Virus record (IMG/VR): IMGVR_UViG_3300019757_000003
Coordinates: 50,271 to 114,270 of that record
Source: a virus
Direction: 5' to 3' (one strand)
DNA: 64,000 nt
The notes under the pieces were generated by a model that made no database searches, had not been told where the DNA came from, and saw nothing but the letters and a program-made list of their open reading frames with translations. The position numbers and the translations under genes were made by a program. Shown in pieces: positions 16,407 through 25,179 of the stretch (position 1 is the first letter of the stretch; every line of letters begins with the position of its first letter).

Positions 16407-17480
16407 TTGATAGAGGTTAGTAAGAAAAAGCTCTTCTCTCCAGATGCAGATAACAAGATTAAGATGTTTAGTGGGGACACTGACAACTTAATTGATATGA
16501 TTGACCAAGACTTACCAGATTTTTATCAAAGATACTCTGAGAAGATGTTTGCTAATAATTGGCATCCACATAAGTACCCAGTGTCAGAAGATATGGCAGA
16601 CTTTAAGAATCTGTCATCTATAGAGAGAGAGACTTTAGACAAAGCACTATCACACTTATCAGGACTAGATAGCTATCAAGTAAATAATCTACCTGAGATA
16701 GCTAGTAGAATTAGATACCCAGAAGTAGTAGGTGTACTATCTACGCATACAGCAGAAGAAAGTTTACACTCATATTCTTATGCGTATATATTTAATACTC
16801 TGTATTCAAAAGATGAAGCTAGAACAGTAAGAGATTTACTGAAGACAGACCCAATTATGAGAAATAGGGCTATAGATATTACAGATAGTTATGAGAATAG
16901 CTCAAAAGATGATTCACTACATACTATGTTACAAGTACTTCTTACTAACCTAACACTTGAAGGGATTATGTTCTACAACATATTTAACTTCTTCTTTTAC
17001 TTAAAGTACCAAGGTAAGATGACTAACACAGCAGTAGTTATAAGTTGGATCAAGAAACAAGAACTAGTCCATGTACAAATCTTTTTAGAACTTTTACTGA
17101 GATTTAAAGAAGACTACCCAGAAGAGTGGGATGAATCCTTTATAGCAGATTTTATTGAAACTCAAGTTAAACTAGAAGTGGTATATAGTACATATATTAT
17201 AGACCCTAGAATACCAGGATTTTCTAAAGAAAACATCGAGAAGTATACTAAATCAAGAGCTAATACTCTACTTAGGTTATTAAAGATAGACCATAAGATT
17301 CCAGATGCTTCCAACCCTTACACTCACTTAGAGAAAGTAAGTAATGTAGGTACAGAAGAGAATCCTGATGTAGGTTCTACAGAAACAGCTATATTTGAAA
17401 CTCATAACACAAACTACTTCAACCCATATGTAAAAATACAAGATTTCAAGGAGTTTGCAAATGCTAGTAACAAAAAATAG
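16407..17480 (+). CDS. nrdB: Ribonucleotide reductase, class I beta subunit
   Basis: A 357-residue radical-generating subunit that works with NrdA to make dNDPs. Metal ligands: Asp in SEDMADFKNL; Glu and His in EESLHSYSY, where the second Tyr of SYSY is the expected radical tyrosine; Glu in LTLEGIMF; Glu and His in KKQELVHVQ. The canonical tyrosyl site implies class Ia. The start is TTG 16407, 7 nt after AAAGGG; an in-frame TGA lies directly before it and the next in-frame Met is well inside the protein. It overlaps nrdA by 20 nt. Confidence 0.9.
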   Translation: MIEVSKKKLFSPDADNKIKMFSGDTDNLIDMIDQDLPDFYQRYSEKMFANNWHPHKYPVSEDMADFKNLSSIERETLDKALSHLSGLDSYQVNNLPEIASRIRYPEVVGVLSTHTAEESLHSYSYAYIFNTLYSKDEARTVRDLLKTDPIMRNRAIDITDSYENSSKDDSLHTMLQVLLTNLTLEGIMFYNIFNFFFYLKYQGKMTNTAVVISWIKKQELVHVQIFLELLLRFKEDYPEEWDESFIADFIETQVKLEVVYSTYIIDPRIPGFSKENIEKYTKSRANTLLRLLKIDHKIPDASNPYTHLEKVSNVGTEENPDVGSTETAIFETHNTNYFNPYVKIQDFKEFANASNKK

Positions 17481-19611
17481 TGGGACTACAGAGGAGCTAG
17501 ACTTCTCAAAGATAGAAGATATGATTAACTTTGCTTTTGAAGGAAGTGGCTTAGATAGTACTCAACTAATTCAGAAAGTTAATATAGCCTTCTATGAGGG
17601 TATTCCTACAAGGAGTATACAAGATTTAATTATCTATGAAGCTAGGTTATTCATTAAACCTGACCAACCACATAACTACAAATGGGCTGTTATAGTAGGT
17701 AGATTGCAAGCTACACAACTTCATGGAGATATTCATAAGAATACTGGATTTAATCAAGTAGATTTTGTAAAAGGGTACAAGCAGTTAGTTAAACAAAACT
17801 ACTACCAAAAAGATTGCTCTAAATCAACACTTAAAGAGCTTTTAAAGTTTATGGACTTAGAAGCAGACTTTACACAGCCTACGCAATCTATAGTATCACT
17901 TAAGAACACATATCTTATTAAAGACACTAAAGGTAATCATATTGAGTACCCACAATGGGCTGTTATGGCTGATGCTATTCTAACATCTGATGGTACAGTC
18001 TCTGATATTAAGAGAATCTATGAAGACACTTCTTCTTTAAGATTATCTCCAGCTACACCACCTAAAAAGAATTTACGAACTGGTGGTAATACAGCTAGTT
18101 GTTTCAGTATTATGCCAGAGGATAGCTTAACGGATATTATGAAAGCTGTAGATGATTCAGCACAGATAAGCAAAGCTGGTGGGGGTTTAGCTGTGTATGT
18201 CGGTAAGATTAGACCAAGTGGTTCTGCTATACAGAAGACAGGTAATGCTGCAACCCACCTAAATAAGTGGGTAAGATTCTTTGACCAAGTAGCTGGTACA
18301 GTAGACCAATTGGGGACTAGGAGTGCTGCTATTACAGTGGCAAATGATTGGTTTCATTATGACTTCTTAGAGTTTTTAGAGATTGGTACAGAAGATGGAG
18401 GAGACTTAAGACTCAAATCTTTTGATATTATACCTCAGTTCCTAATCAACAACTACTTTGCTCAAAAGGTTAAAGACAAGGAAGATGTGTACTTAGTAAA
18501 CAACTATGACTGTATAAAACATTTAAATATAGACTTGACAGAGCTTATTGATGAAGAGTTTAAAACAGCATATGAAGTAGTTCTACAGAACCTAGACAAA
18601 GTACAACATAAGAAAATAAATGCTTATAAATTATGGGTAGATATGTGGGAAGTTTATTTTAAAATAGGTAAGGTCAACATTACTGATAAAGATAATATAA
18701 ATACAAATAACTATCTTAAAGCTCATTATAAAGCACAAACAGCTAACTTATGCTTAGAGTCGTGGTCTATCAATACTAAAGAGTACTCACATACTTGCAA
18801 CTTAATATCTATTAATTTAGCTAAGGTTGTATTAAATGAGTCTCTTATGAAGAGAACTGTTAGAACAGCAGTAGATATATCACATAAAACACTTAGCTTA
18901 TCAAAATATCCTATACAAACAGCAGCAAATAGTGCAAGAGACTTACAAAATATAGGTATTGGAGTTATTGGTGGAGCAGATTGGTTAGCTTATAAGAATA
19001 TGACTTACAATGATGCAGGTCTTAAAGAACTATCCAGAGTAATGGAGATGATAGCATTTTACGCTTACGAAAGAAGTGTTGAGATTGCTGAGGAGAAAGG
19101 TCCTTATCCACTATACCATAAAGCAAACTACTCTAAGATGTTTAACAAAACACCTGAAGAACTCAATAAAGCAAGTCTAAATGGATTTGATTGGGTAGGT
19201 TTAAATAAAGATATAGTAACTAAAGGTATTGCTCATTTCTTGCTACTATCACCAGCACCTAACGCAGGAACTGGAGTAGTTATGGGAGCTAGTCCTAATT
19301 ATGGACCAGTAACCTCAACTTGTCACTTTAAAGATATGAAGAGTATTACTCCTATTATTGTACCACCTTATGCAGATGAGAAAGGTTTATTGTATAGAAC
19401 TAAAGGTTCATTTGATGGTATCTTCTTCTTAGACTTAACTGTAGCTATACAGCAATGGGTAGATACAGGTGTTAGTAATGAGATAGGTATTAATCCTGAG
19501 ATATTTAGTATGGTAGAATTTAGTGATAAATTACTAGACTACATTATAAATAAACAGATAAATGCTGTGTACTATATGAGTGAGACATCATGCTCAACTT
19601 GTGCTAATTAG
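17461..19611 (+). CDS. nrdA: Ribonucleotide reductase, class I alpha subunit
   Basis: A 716-residue catalytic subunit. Active-site features: first redox Cys in GNTASCFS, the radical-site cluster NLCLESW (Asn, Cys, Glu), the second redox Cys in YSHTCNLISI, and a C-terminal pair in SETSCSTCAN that relays electrons from thioredoxin or glutaredoxin. The N-terminal ATP-cone region is short. ATG 17461 is chosen over the TTG two codons upstream because AAGGAG lies 7 nt before it. It overlaps nrdB and is overlapped by the GTG start of the next gene. Confidence 0.92.
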   Translation: MLVTKNSGTTEELDFSKIEDMINFAFEGSGLDSTQLIQKVNIAFYEGIPTRSIQDLIIYEARLFIKPDQPHNYKWAVIVGRLQATQLHGDIHKNTGFNQVDFVKGYKQLVKQNYYQKDCSKSTLKELLKFMDLEADFTQPTQSIVSLKNTYLIKDTKGNHIEYPQWAVMADAILTSDGTVSDIKRIYEDTSSLRLSPATPPKKNLRTGGNTASCFSIMPEDSLTDIMKAVDDSAQISKAGGGLAVYVGKIRPSGSAIQKTGNAATHLNKWVRFFDQVAGTVDQLGTRSAAITVANDWFHYDFLEFLEIGTEDGGDLRLKSFDIIPQFLINNYFAQKVKDKEDVYLVNNYDCIKHLNIDLTELIDEEFKTAYEVVLQNLDKVQHKKINAYKLWVDMWEVYFKIGKVNITDKDNINTNNYLKAHYKAQTANLCLESWSINTKEYSHTCNLISINLAKVVLNESLMKRTVRTAVDISHKTLSLSKYPIQTAANSARDLQNIGIGVIGGADWLAYKNMTYNDAGLKELSRVMEMIAFYAYERSVEIAEEKGPYPLYHKANYSKMFNKTPEELNKASLNGFDWVGLNKDIVTKGIAHFLLLSPAPNAGTGVVMGASPNYGPVTSTCHFKDMKSITPIIVPPYADEKGLLYRTKGSFDGIFFLDLTVAIQQWVDTGVSNEIGINPEIFSMVEFSDKLLDYIINKQINAVYYMSETSCSTCAN

Positions 19612-20207
19612 TGAGTGCTACTAACAGAGGTAGTAAGGTAATCTCACAAGAGTTTTACCCTACACCAGACTACACAATAGAATCTATACTAAAAGAAATA
19701 GATTTTACTAAGGTAAACTCCTTTACAGAACCTTGTAGAGGAGAAGGTCATATCTATAATAAAGTAAATGTTCCTAATAAATACTATGCAGAGCTTAGTG
19801 AGGGTATAGACTACCTAACAACAGAAATGCCTAATGTAGACCTAATACTTACTAATCCACCTTTTAGTCTAGCTCAAGAATTTATAACTAAAGCTAGAAC
19901 TGAAGCTAAATGTGTGATTATGTTACAAAGATTGAACTACCTTGGCTCACAAGCTAGGAAAGCGTTCTGGAACTCCAATCCACCTACTCATATATTTGTC
20001 TTATCAAAGAGACCTAAATTCATAGCTAAGTGTAACAACAAATCTTGTGATAATAAAGAGAGTTTTCAGATAACAGAACCACCTACAATATGTGAGTGTG
20101 GTAAGACTGTTACACCTGCAAGTGATGCTGCTGAGTACGCTTTCTTTGTGTTTCAATCGGAAGATACAAATATTATGTACAAAGACAATGGAGTACACGT
20201 AATTTAA
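19611..20207 (+). CDS. Adenine-N6-type DNA methyltransferase
   Basis: A 198-residue protein with FYPTPDYTIESIL at the N-terminus, a degenerate SAM motif (FTEPCRGEGHI), and catalytic LILTNPPFS (NPPF, motif IV of N6-adenine methylases). A CxxxxC...CxC cluster (KCNNKSCDN, CECGKT) suggests a small zinc ribbon in the target-recognition part. The start is GTG 19611, overlapping the nrdA stop by one base. With the cytosine enzyme it gives the phage two base-modifying activities. Confidence 0.75.
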   Translation: MSATNRGSKVISQEFYPTPDYTIESILKEIDFTKVNSFTEPCRGEGHIYNKVNVPNKYYAELSEGIDYLTTEMPNVDLILTNPPFSLAQEFITKARTEAKCVIMLQRLNYLGSQARKAFWNSNPPTHIFVLSKRPKFIAKCNNKSCDNKESFQITEPPTICECGKTVTPASDAAEYAFFVFQSEDTNIMYKDNGVHVI

Positions 20208-20220
20208 CAAGGAGAAATAG

Positions 20221-20415
20221 ATAAATAAGAGAACATTAATTTGGTTAGGTTTAGTTAGTTTTCTAATTAGACCTACCAAGAAACAAACAAGAATAACGTC
20301 ACCACCAAATCACATTAGCAAACAAAGTTCGGCTAGAAAAGTAAGTTTCTACCCGGAACCTAGATACAATTTAAAGATACCAAGAACTAATAAAACAAAA
20401 TACGAAGGAAAATAA
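20221..20415 (+). CDS. Small membrane protein with an ATA start
   Basis: An open frame of 64 codons fills the gap between two genes but has no ATG, GTG or TTG start. ATA at 20221 lies 6 nt after AAGGAG (20210-20215), immediately after an in-frame TAG, and the frame ends at TAA 20413-20415, overlapping the next ATG in the standard GAAGGAAAATAATG junction. The product starts NKRTLIWLGLVSFLIRP, one transmembrane segment, followed by a basic tail (TKKQTR, ARKV). Function unknown. The fit at both ends makes a real gene likely, with ATA as start codon or a recent start mutation. Confidence 0.6.
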   Translation: MNKRTLIWLGLVSFLIRPTKKQTRITSPPNHISKQSSARKVSFYPEPRYNLKIPRTNKTKYEGK

Positions 20416-20789
20416 TGACAAAAATAGAAGAAGCTAGAGTAAGAGTGCTAGAAGCTGAAATAGTACAAAAACAACTATATATAGATGTTCACTCTGGAGT
20501 AGATGTATCAGACTACACTCTACGAAAAGCACAAGCTAGTGTTCTTAGAACAGAAGCAAATGAGAAAATAGTACTAAGTACAGAATTGTTGAAAGATGAG
20601 AATTGTACAGAACATAGCTCTAATATACTAGTTGGAGATATAGTCATTTTTAACTCTGGTAGTCCATCTATGACAGTAATTGGTGGAAACAAGGATGCAG
20701 TAGTATGTGAATGGATAAATAACGAGGGTATTATAAGTCAACATAGATTTGACAGAAGATGTGTAACTAAAACAAAAGAAGGAAAATAA
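20415..20789 (+). CDS. Hypothetical protein (124 aa)
   Basis: The N-terminal half is a charged helix (EEARVRVLEAEIVQKQLY). The C-terminal half is beta-rich (VGDIVIFNSGSPSMTVIGG), like a small SH3 or KOW-type barrel with a GDIV entry; similar YodC-like domains (DUF2158) have this GD-V...GSP-M pattern. The starting TAATG overlap and ending TAATG overlap couple it to both neighbours. Confidence 0.6.
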   Translation: MTKIEEARVRVLEAEIVQKQLYIDVHSGVDVSDYTLRKAQASVLRTEANEKIVLSTELLKDENCTEHSSNILVGDIVIFNSGSPSMTVIGGNKDAVVCEWINNEGIISQHRFDRRCVTKTKEGK

Positions 20790-21346
20790 TGGAAGAAAAC
20801 GAGCAAGAAATAGAACAAGCTACAGTAGAGTCAGTAACAGAAGTAACTTTATATAGAAAAGTAACACTTGAACCTATGACAAGACTACAGTACAATGAGT
20901 TTAGAGGATGGACACTACCAGAAGATGAGAATGAAGAAGACTCAGGATTCAAAGTGACTTCTTTAGAGAATGGTCATGTATCTTGGAGCCCATCAAAAAT
21001 AGTTCAACAAGAAATCATAGACCCTACTCAAACAGAACATGATAAAGATTCTGTACTAGAATCACTAGGTATTCATACAGACGGAGAACTGAAACACTTG
21101 ATTAATCAAGCTAAAGAGCTAATTAAGACTAGGAAAACAGAAGCTAAAGAACTAGCTAAACTAGAACGAGAAAGAATCAAAAATGAAGGTTTAGAGGAAG
21201 CTCTAGCTAAGTATGCTGAGACTAACGAACTAGGTAAAAGAATCTACAACTTTAAAGAAGTGTCTGAGCTTACGGGTGTAAGTACAACTAGGATTAAGAA
21301 AGCTTTAGAAGCTCAACAAACTAAAGAACCTGAGACAGTTGTGTGA
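20789..21346 (+). CDS. Hypothetical protein with coiled coil and HTH-like end
   Basis: A 185-residue acidic protein. A central helix (INQAKELIKTRKTEAKELAK) is likely coiled coil, and the C-terminus (FKEVSELTGVSTTRIKKAL) looks like a helix-turn-helix. It could bind DNA or assist a neighbour. Start at ATG 20789 in TAATG overlap. Confidence 0.55.
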   Translation: MEENEQEIEQATVESVTEVTLYRKVTLEPMTRLQYNEFRGWTLPEDENEEDSGFKVTSLENGHVSWSPSKIVQQEIIDPTQTEHDKDSVLESLGIHTDGELKHLINQAKELIKTRKTEAKELAKLERERIKNEGLEEALAKYAETNELGKRIYNFKEVSELTGVSTTRIKKALEAQQTKEPETVV

Positions 21347-21576
21347 ATGTAGAATTTGTAGACTATAGTATAACAGGTAAGACATTTGAAGGTGTAGAAG
21401 AGTACCTTAATACTCAAAATATACCTTACATACCGAGAATAGACAGAGAAGATAACTCAGATATTGAACTTCATGTAACTACTGATGACATACCTAGTCA
21501 CAATACCTTTATTAAAGACTTATGTCTTAAAGGAGACTTATCAAATGTTGATAAGTATATTATTTATTTACAATGA
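21343..21576 (+). CDS. Hypothetical protein (77 aa), GTG start
   Basis: Starts with GTG at 21343 in a GTGA overlap with the upstream stop and ends overlapping a downstream start. Acidic, mixed secondary structure (DREDNSDIELHVTTDDI). Not recognised. Confidence 0.5.
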   Translation: MNVEFVDYSITGKTFEGVEEYLNTQNIPYIPRIDREDNSDIELHVTTDDIPSHNTFIKDLCLKGDLSNVDKYIIYLQ

Positions 21577-21596
21577 ATAGAAAAAAAGGAGTTTAT

Positions 21597-22310
21597 ATGA
21601 GATATAGACAGTTAGGAAATAGTTCTGCTTTCAATACTAAGATGACTAATAGTTCTTTTCTAGTAGAAGAAGGTGGTAAACAGTTACTAGTAGATTGTGG
21701 ATACAATGTGTTTACAGAACTAAAAAGACTAGAGGAACTAGGCGAATTAGACTTGAGTAAGATAGATAATATATTTATTACTCACACGGATGATGACCAT
21801 ATTGGTTCTCTCAAGGCTTTTCTGTACTACAGATACTTCGTACTAGGTAAGACTACTGAGATTTACTCAGGAGACTATGACGGTCTGTGCAACTACTTGA
21901 ATGGAGTGAATTCACAAGTAAGAGACTTTAGGAAAGTAAAAGCAAAGATTTATGACCTAAAACTAGGTTTACCTAATGTCTTATTTGAGGGTTATAATGT
22001 AATTACAACAGATACTCATCATTATCAGAGTTGTAAAGGTATTGCTTTTGAGAAGATTAGTGGTAAAGATACTCTATACATATCTGGAGATACTAAAGCT
22101 TGTGAAGAGATTAAAGACACTATTCAGCATATATTAGATAATGGTGGTAGGTATAGAATATTTCATGATTTTAGTAACTTTGATGATGAGAGTAAACAAG
22201 TACATGCTTGTAAATCTGATACAGAAAGAGTATACAGTAAAGAAGTCTTAGAAGCTATTACTTGGTATCATAACGATACAGAATTTAATAGTGATTGGCA
22301 AGAACTATGA
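21597..22310 (+). CDS. Metallo-beta-lactamase-fold hydrolase
   Basis: A 237-residue MBL-fold protein. The metal motif THTDDDHIGS (HxDDDH) is preceded by NSSFLVEEGGKQLLVDCGYN and followed by DTHHYQSCKGIAF and YISGDTK, a layout of RNase Z/ElaC-like and related phosphodiesterases. A substrate could be RNA or a nucleotide. ATG 21597 is chosen over an upstream Met (21573) because AAAAAAAGGAG lies just before it. Ends in an ATGA overlap with the next gene. Confidence 0.75.
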   Translation: MRYRQLGNSSAFNTKMTNSSFLVEEGGKQLLVDCGYNVFTELKRLEELGELDLSKIDNIFITHTDDDHIGSLKAFLYYRYFVLGKTTEIYSGDYDGLCNYLNGVNSQVRDFRKVKAKIYDLKLGLPNVLFEGYNVITTDTHHYQSCKGIAFEKISGKDTLYISGDTKACEEIKDTIQHILDNGGRYRIFHDFSNFDDESKQVHACKSDTERVYSKEVLEAITWYHNDTEFNSDWQEL

Positions 22311-22477
22311 GTAAAGAAACTAAAGCAGAGATGCTAGACTACTTAATAGCTATATTTAATGATGAACCATTAGTGGACATCAGGAGTATACTAGAAGGTG
22401 GTGAATTTGATGATAAAGACATTGACGAACTAGGTATAGAAGATTACGATGAGGAAGAGTCCTTATATGGATACTAA
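22307..22477 (+). CDS. Small acidic protein (56 aa)
   Basis: ATG 22307 overlaps the upstream TGA. Sequence MSKETKAEMLDYLIAIF then a strongly acidic tail (EDYDEEESLYGY). An in-frame TTG lies 12 nt upstream but the ATGA junction is favoured. Unknown function. Confidence 0.5.
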   Translation: MSKETKAEMLDYLIAIFNDEPLVDIRSILEGGEFDDKDIDELGIEDYDEEESLYGY

Positions 22478-22493
22478 TAACACAAGGAAACAA

Positions 22494-22823
22494 ATGAAGA
22501 AAAAACAATTAAAACTAGAACTAGAGTCAGCTAACAGCTTAATATCAGCCATGAGAACCGAACTGGAAGACTATAAAGAAGCTTATAAGCAAGTTGTGGA
22601 AGAGAACATTAATCTAGTAAATAAGATGGATGCTTGCTTTGTAGAGAAATTAGCCAATAGAGTTAAAGAGGTTAATCCTTTAGATGTTATTGATTCTCTA
22701 TCCATTAAGTCCCTTGTAGAACTTGATGAGTCTGGTGTAGTATATGAGTTAGATGGTGTAGCTTTACTATCTGAGCTAAGAGCAGAGTTTAAAGAGATTA
22801 GACAAGAGAAAGGTTTAGAATAA
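22494..22823 (+). CDS. Hypothetical coiled-coil protein (109 aa)
   Basis: ATG 22494 follows ACAAGGAAACAA and begins MKKKQLKLELESANSL, a long coiled-coil helix (EDYKEAYKQVVEENINLVN). A longer frame from 22449 lacks a ribosome site. The stop lies at the base of the 9-bp hairpin at 22823-22844. Confidence 0.55.
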   Translation: MKKKQLKLELESANSLISAMRTELEDYKEAYKQVVEENINLVNKMDACFVEKLANRVKEVNPLDVIDSLSIKSLVELDESGVVYELDGVALLSELRAEFKEIRQEKGLE

Positions 22824-22844
22824 TACATAGGGCAACCTATGTAT
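22823..22844. other. Strong 9-bp hairpin with GNRA tetraloop
   Basis: ATACATAGG pairs with CCTATGTAT around GCAA, a GNRA tetraloop, right at the stop of the preceding gene. No T-run follows, so it may stabilise RNA ends or weakly terminate rather than act as a classic terminator. Confidence 0.55.
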
Positions 22845-22863
22845 ATCAAATTAAAGGATAGGT

Positions 22864-23007
22864 ATGAAGAAATATGTAATATATAATAATACAATGTCCA
22901 TAATTGTAAATAAACCAGATTATATGACTAGACAACAACTTAAAAGAAATATGATTATTAAATATGGAATAGTCTATATACACAGAATAAAGGACAATAA
23001 TGAGTGA
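22864..23007 (+). CDS. Small basic protein (47 aa)
   Basis: ATG 22864 follows AAAGGATAGGT. The product begins MKKYVIYNNTMSIIVNK and ends VYIHRIKDNNE. It is lysine/arginine-rich with beta strands, and overlaps the next gene by 8 nt, the next gene's ribosome site (AAAGGACAATA) lying in its 3' end. Function unknown. Confidence 0.5.
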   Translation: MKKYVIYNNTMSIIVNKPDYMTRQQLKRNMIIKYGIVYIHRIKDNNE

Positions 23008-23224
23008 CATCCAAGAAAGAGAAGAGTACTACAAACTAGACAGAGAAAATAAAACCCAAGAAGCTATCAGTAACCTTCTTACTCTAAAAAACGAACCTCA
23101 AGGACTCGTAACTGATAGTGTTAGAGACTATAACGTAGGTTCATCTAACTACTCTAAACATAAGATTCAACCTTGGGATATATGGTTGGAGTACAGCTTG
23201 AATCCTTGGGATGCTGACATCTAA
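23000..23224 (+). CDS. Hypothetical protein (74 aa)
   Basis: Starts at ATG 23000. Charged N-terminal helix, then NVGSSNYSKHKIQPWDIW and WLEYSLNPWDADI. Similar short proteins with PWDIW-like ends occur in other phages without known role. Followed by a promoter-like gap. Confidence 0.5.
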   Translation: MSDIQEREEYYKLDRENKTQEAISNLLTLKNEPQGLVTDSVRDYNVGSSNYSKHKIQPWDIWLEYSLNPWDADI

Positions 23225-23225
23225 T

Positions 23226-23262
23226 TTAAGTATATTTTAACATCACATTAGATACAATACAG
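23226..23262 (+). promoter_or_regulatory. Promoter-like element A
   Basis: Contains AAGTATATTT, then about 15 nt, then TTAGATACAATA; TACAAT is a -10-like box. A closely similar arrangement (AAGTATATTT, then TTAGATAGAATA) occurs at 28243-28277, again at the start of a new unit. No TTGACA -35. The recurrence supports a shared promoter type. Confidence 0.4.
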
Positions 23263-23294
23263 GTACAGATAAGAAGAACACAAAAGGAATTTAT

Positions 23295-24050
23295 ATGAAA
23301 AGCAAGTTTGATAAAACAGGAAGTAGTCTGGAGGTAAGAACCTCTAATTTCTTACGTAGAGCAATAGAGAGACATAATTCAAAGTATTCTTACAACAAAT
23401 TGCAATACAAAAACGCCAATAGTAAGGTACTTATTACTTGTCCGATACACGGAGACTTCCAACAAACAGCCAATGACCATGTGAAAGGGGCAGGGTGTCC
23501 AGCATGTGGGAGGTTATCTACAACTAATAGTCACACCTTGTCATTTTCTGAATTTAAAAATAGAGCTATTGCAGTACATGGTACTAAATACGCCTATAAC
23601 GAAAGCCTATTTACTATGAGTAGTGAAAAGGTAGGGATAGTTTGTACTACGTGCATGTCTGAATTTACTCAACTTGGATCAATGCACTTGCAAGGACAAG
23701 GGTGCTCTAAGTGCAATAAACATGGATTAAACTACACACAACCTACAATATTGTATTTTTTGAGTGTGAACAAGGGCGTAGCCTTTAAAATTGGTATTAC
23801 AAACTTTTCTGTAAACGAAAGATTCTTAGTTAAAGACTTAAAGACTATAGAAGTAGTAGCTGCTAAACAGTACAACACAGGTTATGAAGCTTACGACGCA
23901 GAACAGGCAATACTACTTGAATTTAAAGATAAGCAATATAGAGGAGCACCACTATTATCGACAGGTAATACTGAGCTGTTCTCGGAAAACATATTTAATG
24001 AAATAAAGGAGAGATATTTCGATGAAAAAAAATCCACTACTGAACCCTGA
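23295..24050 (+). CDS. DUF723/GIY-YIG-type homing endonuclease-like protein
   Basis: A 251-residue protein with two DUF723-like zinc repeats: KYSYNKLQYKNANSKV, then CPIHGDF and GCPACG; and KYAYNESLF, then CTTCMSEF and GCSKCN. The C-terminal part (TILYFLSVNKGVAFKIGITN, NTELF) looks like the T5orf172/MUG113 branch of GIY-YIG nucleases. Such proteins are usually free-standing homing or SegA-like endonucleases that cut related phage DNA. It has its own promoter-like sequence upstream and codon use a little less AT-skewed than neighbours, consistent with a mobile gene. Confidence 0.65.
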   Translation: MKSKFDKTGSSLEVRTSNFLRRAIERHNSKYSYNKLQYKNANSKVLITCPIHGDFQQTANDHVKGAGCPACGRLSTTNSHTLSFSEFKNRAIAVHGTKYAYNESLFTMSSEKVGIVCTTCMSEFTQLGSMHLQGQGCSKCNKHGLNYTQPTILYFLSVNKGVAFKIGITNFSVNERFLVKDLKTIEVVAAKQYNTGYEAYDAEQAILLEFKDKQYRGAPLLSTGNTELFSENIFNEIKERYFDEKKSTTEP

Positions 24051-24570
24051 CTCTAAGCACTACCAAATGTTCGATGAAAAAGAAACTATAGAACACTTAG
24101 AAGAGATGATGACTATAGATGAATTAAAAGGATGGGCGAAAGGTAACGTATTCAAGTACAGACTACGTATAGGGCATAAAGATGCTATAGAGAAAGAAAT
24201 GACAAAAATAAAGGGGTATGAGGAATACTACAAATTTTTAAATACTGAGAGAGTTCTGAGAGATAGTGGTAGAAATGATAGAACACTAGATTATGAGAAG
24301 ATTAAGCATATATGTGATGAGAGAATAAGACAACTAACAACTACAGTAACACCTATACTTACCAAACGATATATAACTATAGTAGATTCGGATGAGGGAC
24401 AAAAGGATTTTTGTGTATATACTAAGTTGTCTAAAGATGATGTAGATGAAGCAATAACTGCTAATAAACAAACAGAAGACCATGACTATGAAAGTCTATT
24501 TGACTTACTTAGACTATCGGATAAAGACTTAGAAGTTATAGATTTATCTAAAATAATGGTAAGTTACTGA
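24022..24570 (+). CDS. Hypothetical protein (182 aa)
   Basis: ATG 24022 lies inside the 3' end of the homing-endonuclease-like gene. Charged and helical (EKEMTKIKGYEEYYKFL). C-terminal half has VTPILTKRYITIVDSDEGQ strands. No motif recognised. The stop overlaps a 30-aa gene as TGATG. Confidence 0.55.
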   Translation: MKKNPLLNPDSKHYQMFDEKETIEHLEEMMTIDELKGWAKGNVFKYRLRIGHKDAIEKEMTKIKGYEEYYKFLNTERVLRDSGRNDRTLDYEKIKHICDERIRQLTTTVTPILTKRYITIVDSDEGQKDFCVYTKLSKDDVDEAITANKQTEDHDYESLFDLLRLSDKDLEVIDLSKIMVSY

Positions 24571-24662
24571 TGTTTGAGACTTTAGTAGGATTAGCAATAA
24601 TAACTAATACAATTACACAAGTAACTTGGTTTTATATAACAATTATTAGGAAGAAGAATTAA
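24570..24662 (+). CDS. 30-residue membrane peptide
   Basis: ATG 24570 overlaps the previous stop (TGATG) and its TAA at 24660-24662 overlaps the next ATG (TAATG). The product MFETLVGLAIITNTITQV... ends RKKN, a single transmembrane helix with a basic C-terminus. Tight junctions on both sides argue that it is a real gene. Confidence 0.55.
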   Translation: MFETLVGLAIITNTITQVTWFYITIIRKKN

Positions 24663-24895
24663 TGAAGGAAATGAACTTAACTAGGTTGCTAAAGAGTTGC
24701 TGTGTTACCATACCAGATAAGGTACAAGATGCTTTATTTGACTATCTAGTGGAGTTAGATGTAGATTTAAACACACTAAATGTTGACAATTTATATGTAA
24801 ATGATGTACAGTACTTAGAAGATGATGAAGGTGAGAATTATGCAGAAGATTACCATCTGTTAGTAAAAGATGAGGATGGAGGATATTATATATGA
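24662..24895 (+). CDS. Hypothetical acidic protein (77 aa)
   Basis: Starts at 24662 after AGGAAGAAGAATTA. Acidic (LEDDEGENYAEDYH) with early Cys pair (LKSCCVTIP). Part of a run of overlapping small genes up to 25923. Not recognised. Confidence 0.5.
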   Translation: MKEMNLTRLLKSCCVTIPDKVQDALFDYLVELDVDLNTLNVDNLYVNDVQYLEDDEGENYAEDYHLLVKDEDGGYYI

Positions 24896-25179
24896 AATTT
24901 GAATTATACGATATAGTAGAAACTATAGATGGTAGTATCATTTATAGAATAGACAATGTGTGTGAAGTAGATAAACTATACAACAGTAACCTAAATGCAG
25001 AAGAGATTGAAGATAGGTATTCCTTTTACGAAAGTGAACTAAAACTAGTAGCTTCTAAAGATAAGGTATTTTCTTGTCATAGATGTGGAGAAGATCTATC
25101 AAACACAGAGATGACACCAGGGTATGTATTTGGATGCGACACTTGTGATGAAGATTTTTGCTACTTTGAGGTAGCTTGA
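24892..25179 (+). CDS. Small protein with C-terminal zinc ribbon
   Basis: A 95-residue protein. The N-terminal half is a beta-rich acidic domain. The C-terminal half has CHRCGEDL and CDTCDEDFC, two CxxC knuckles that probably bind one zinc. Start ATG 24892 overlaps the previous stop by 4 nt. Confidence 0.6.
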   Translation: MKFELYDIVETIDGSIIYRIDNVCEVDKLYNSNLNAEEIEDRYSFYESELKLVASKDKVFSCHRCGEDLSNTEMTPGYVFGCDTCDEDFCYFEVA

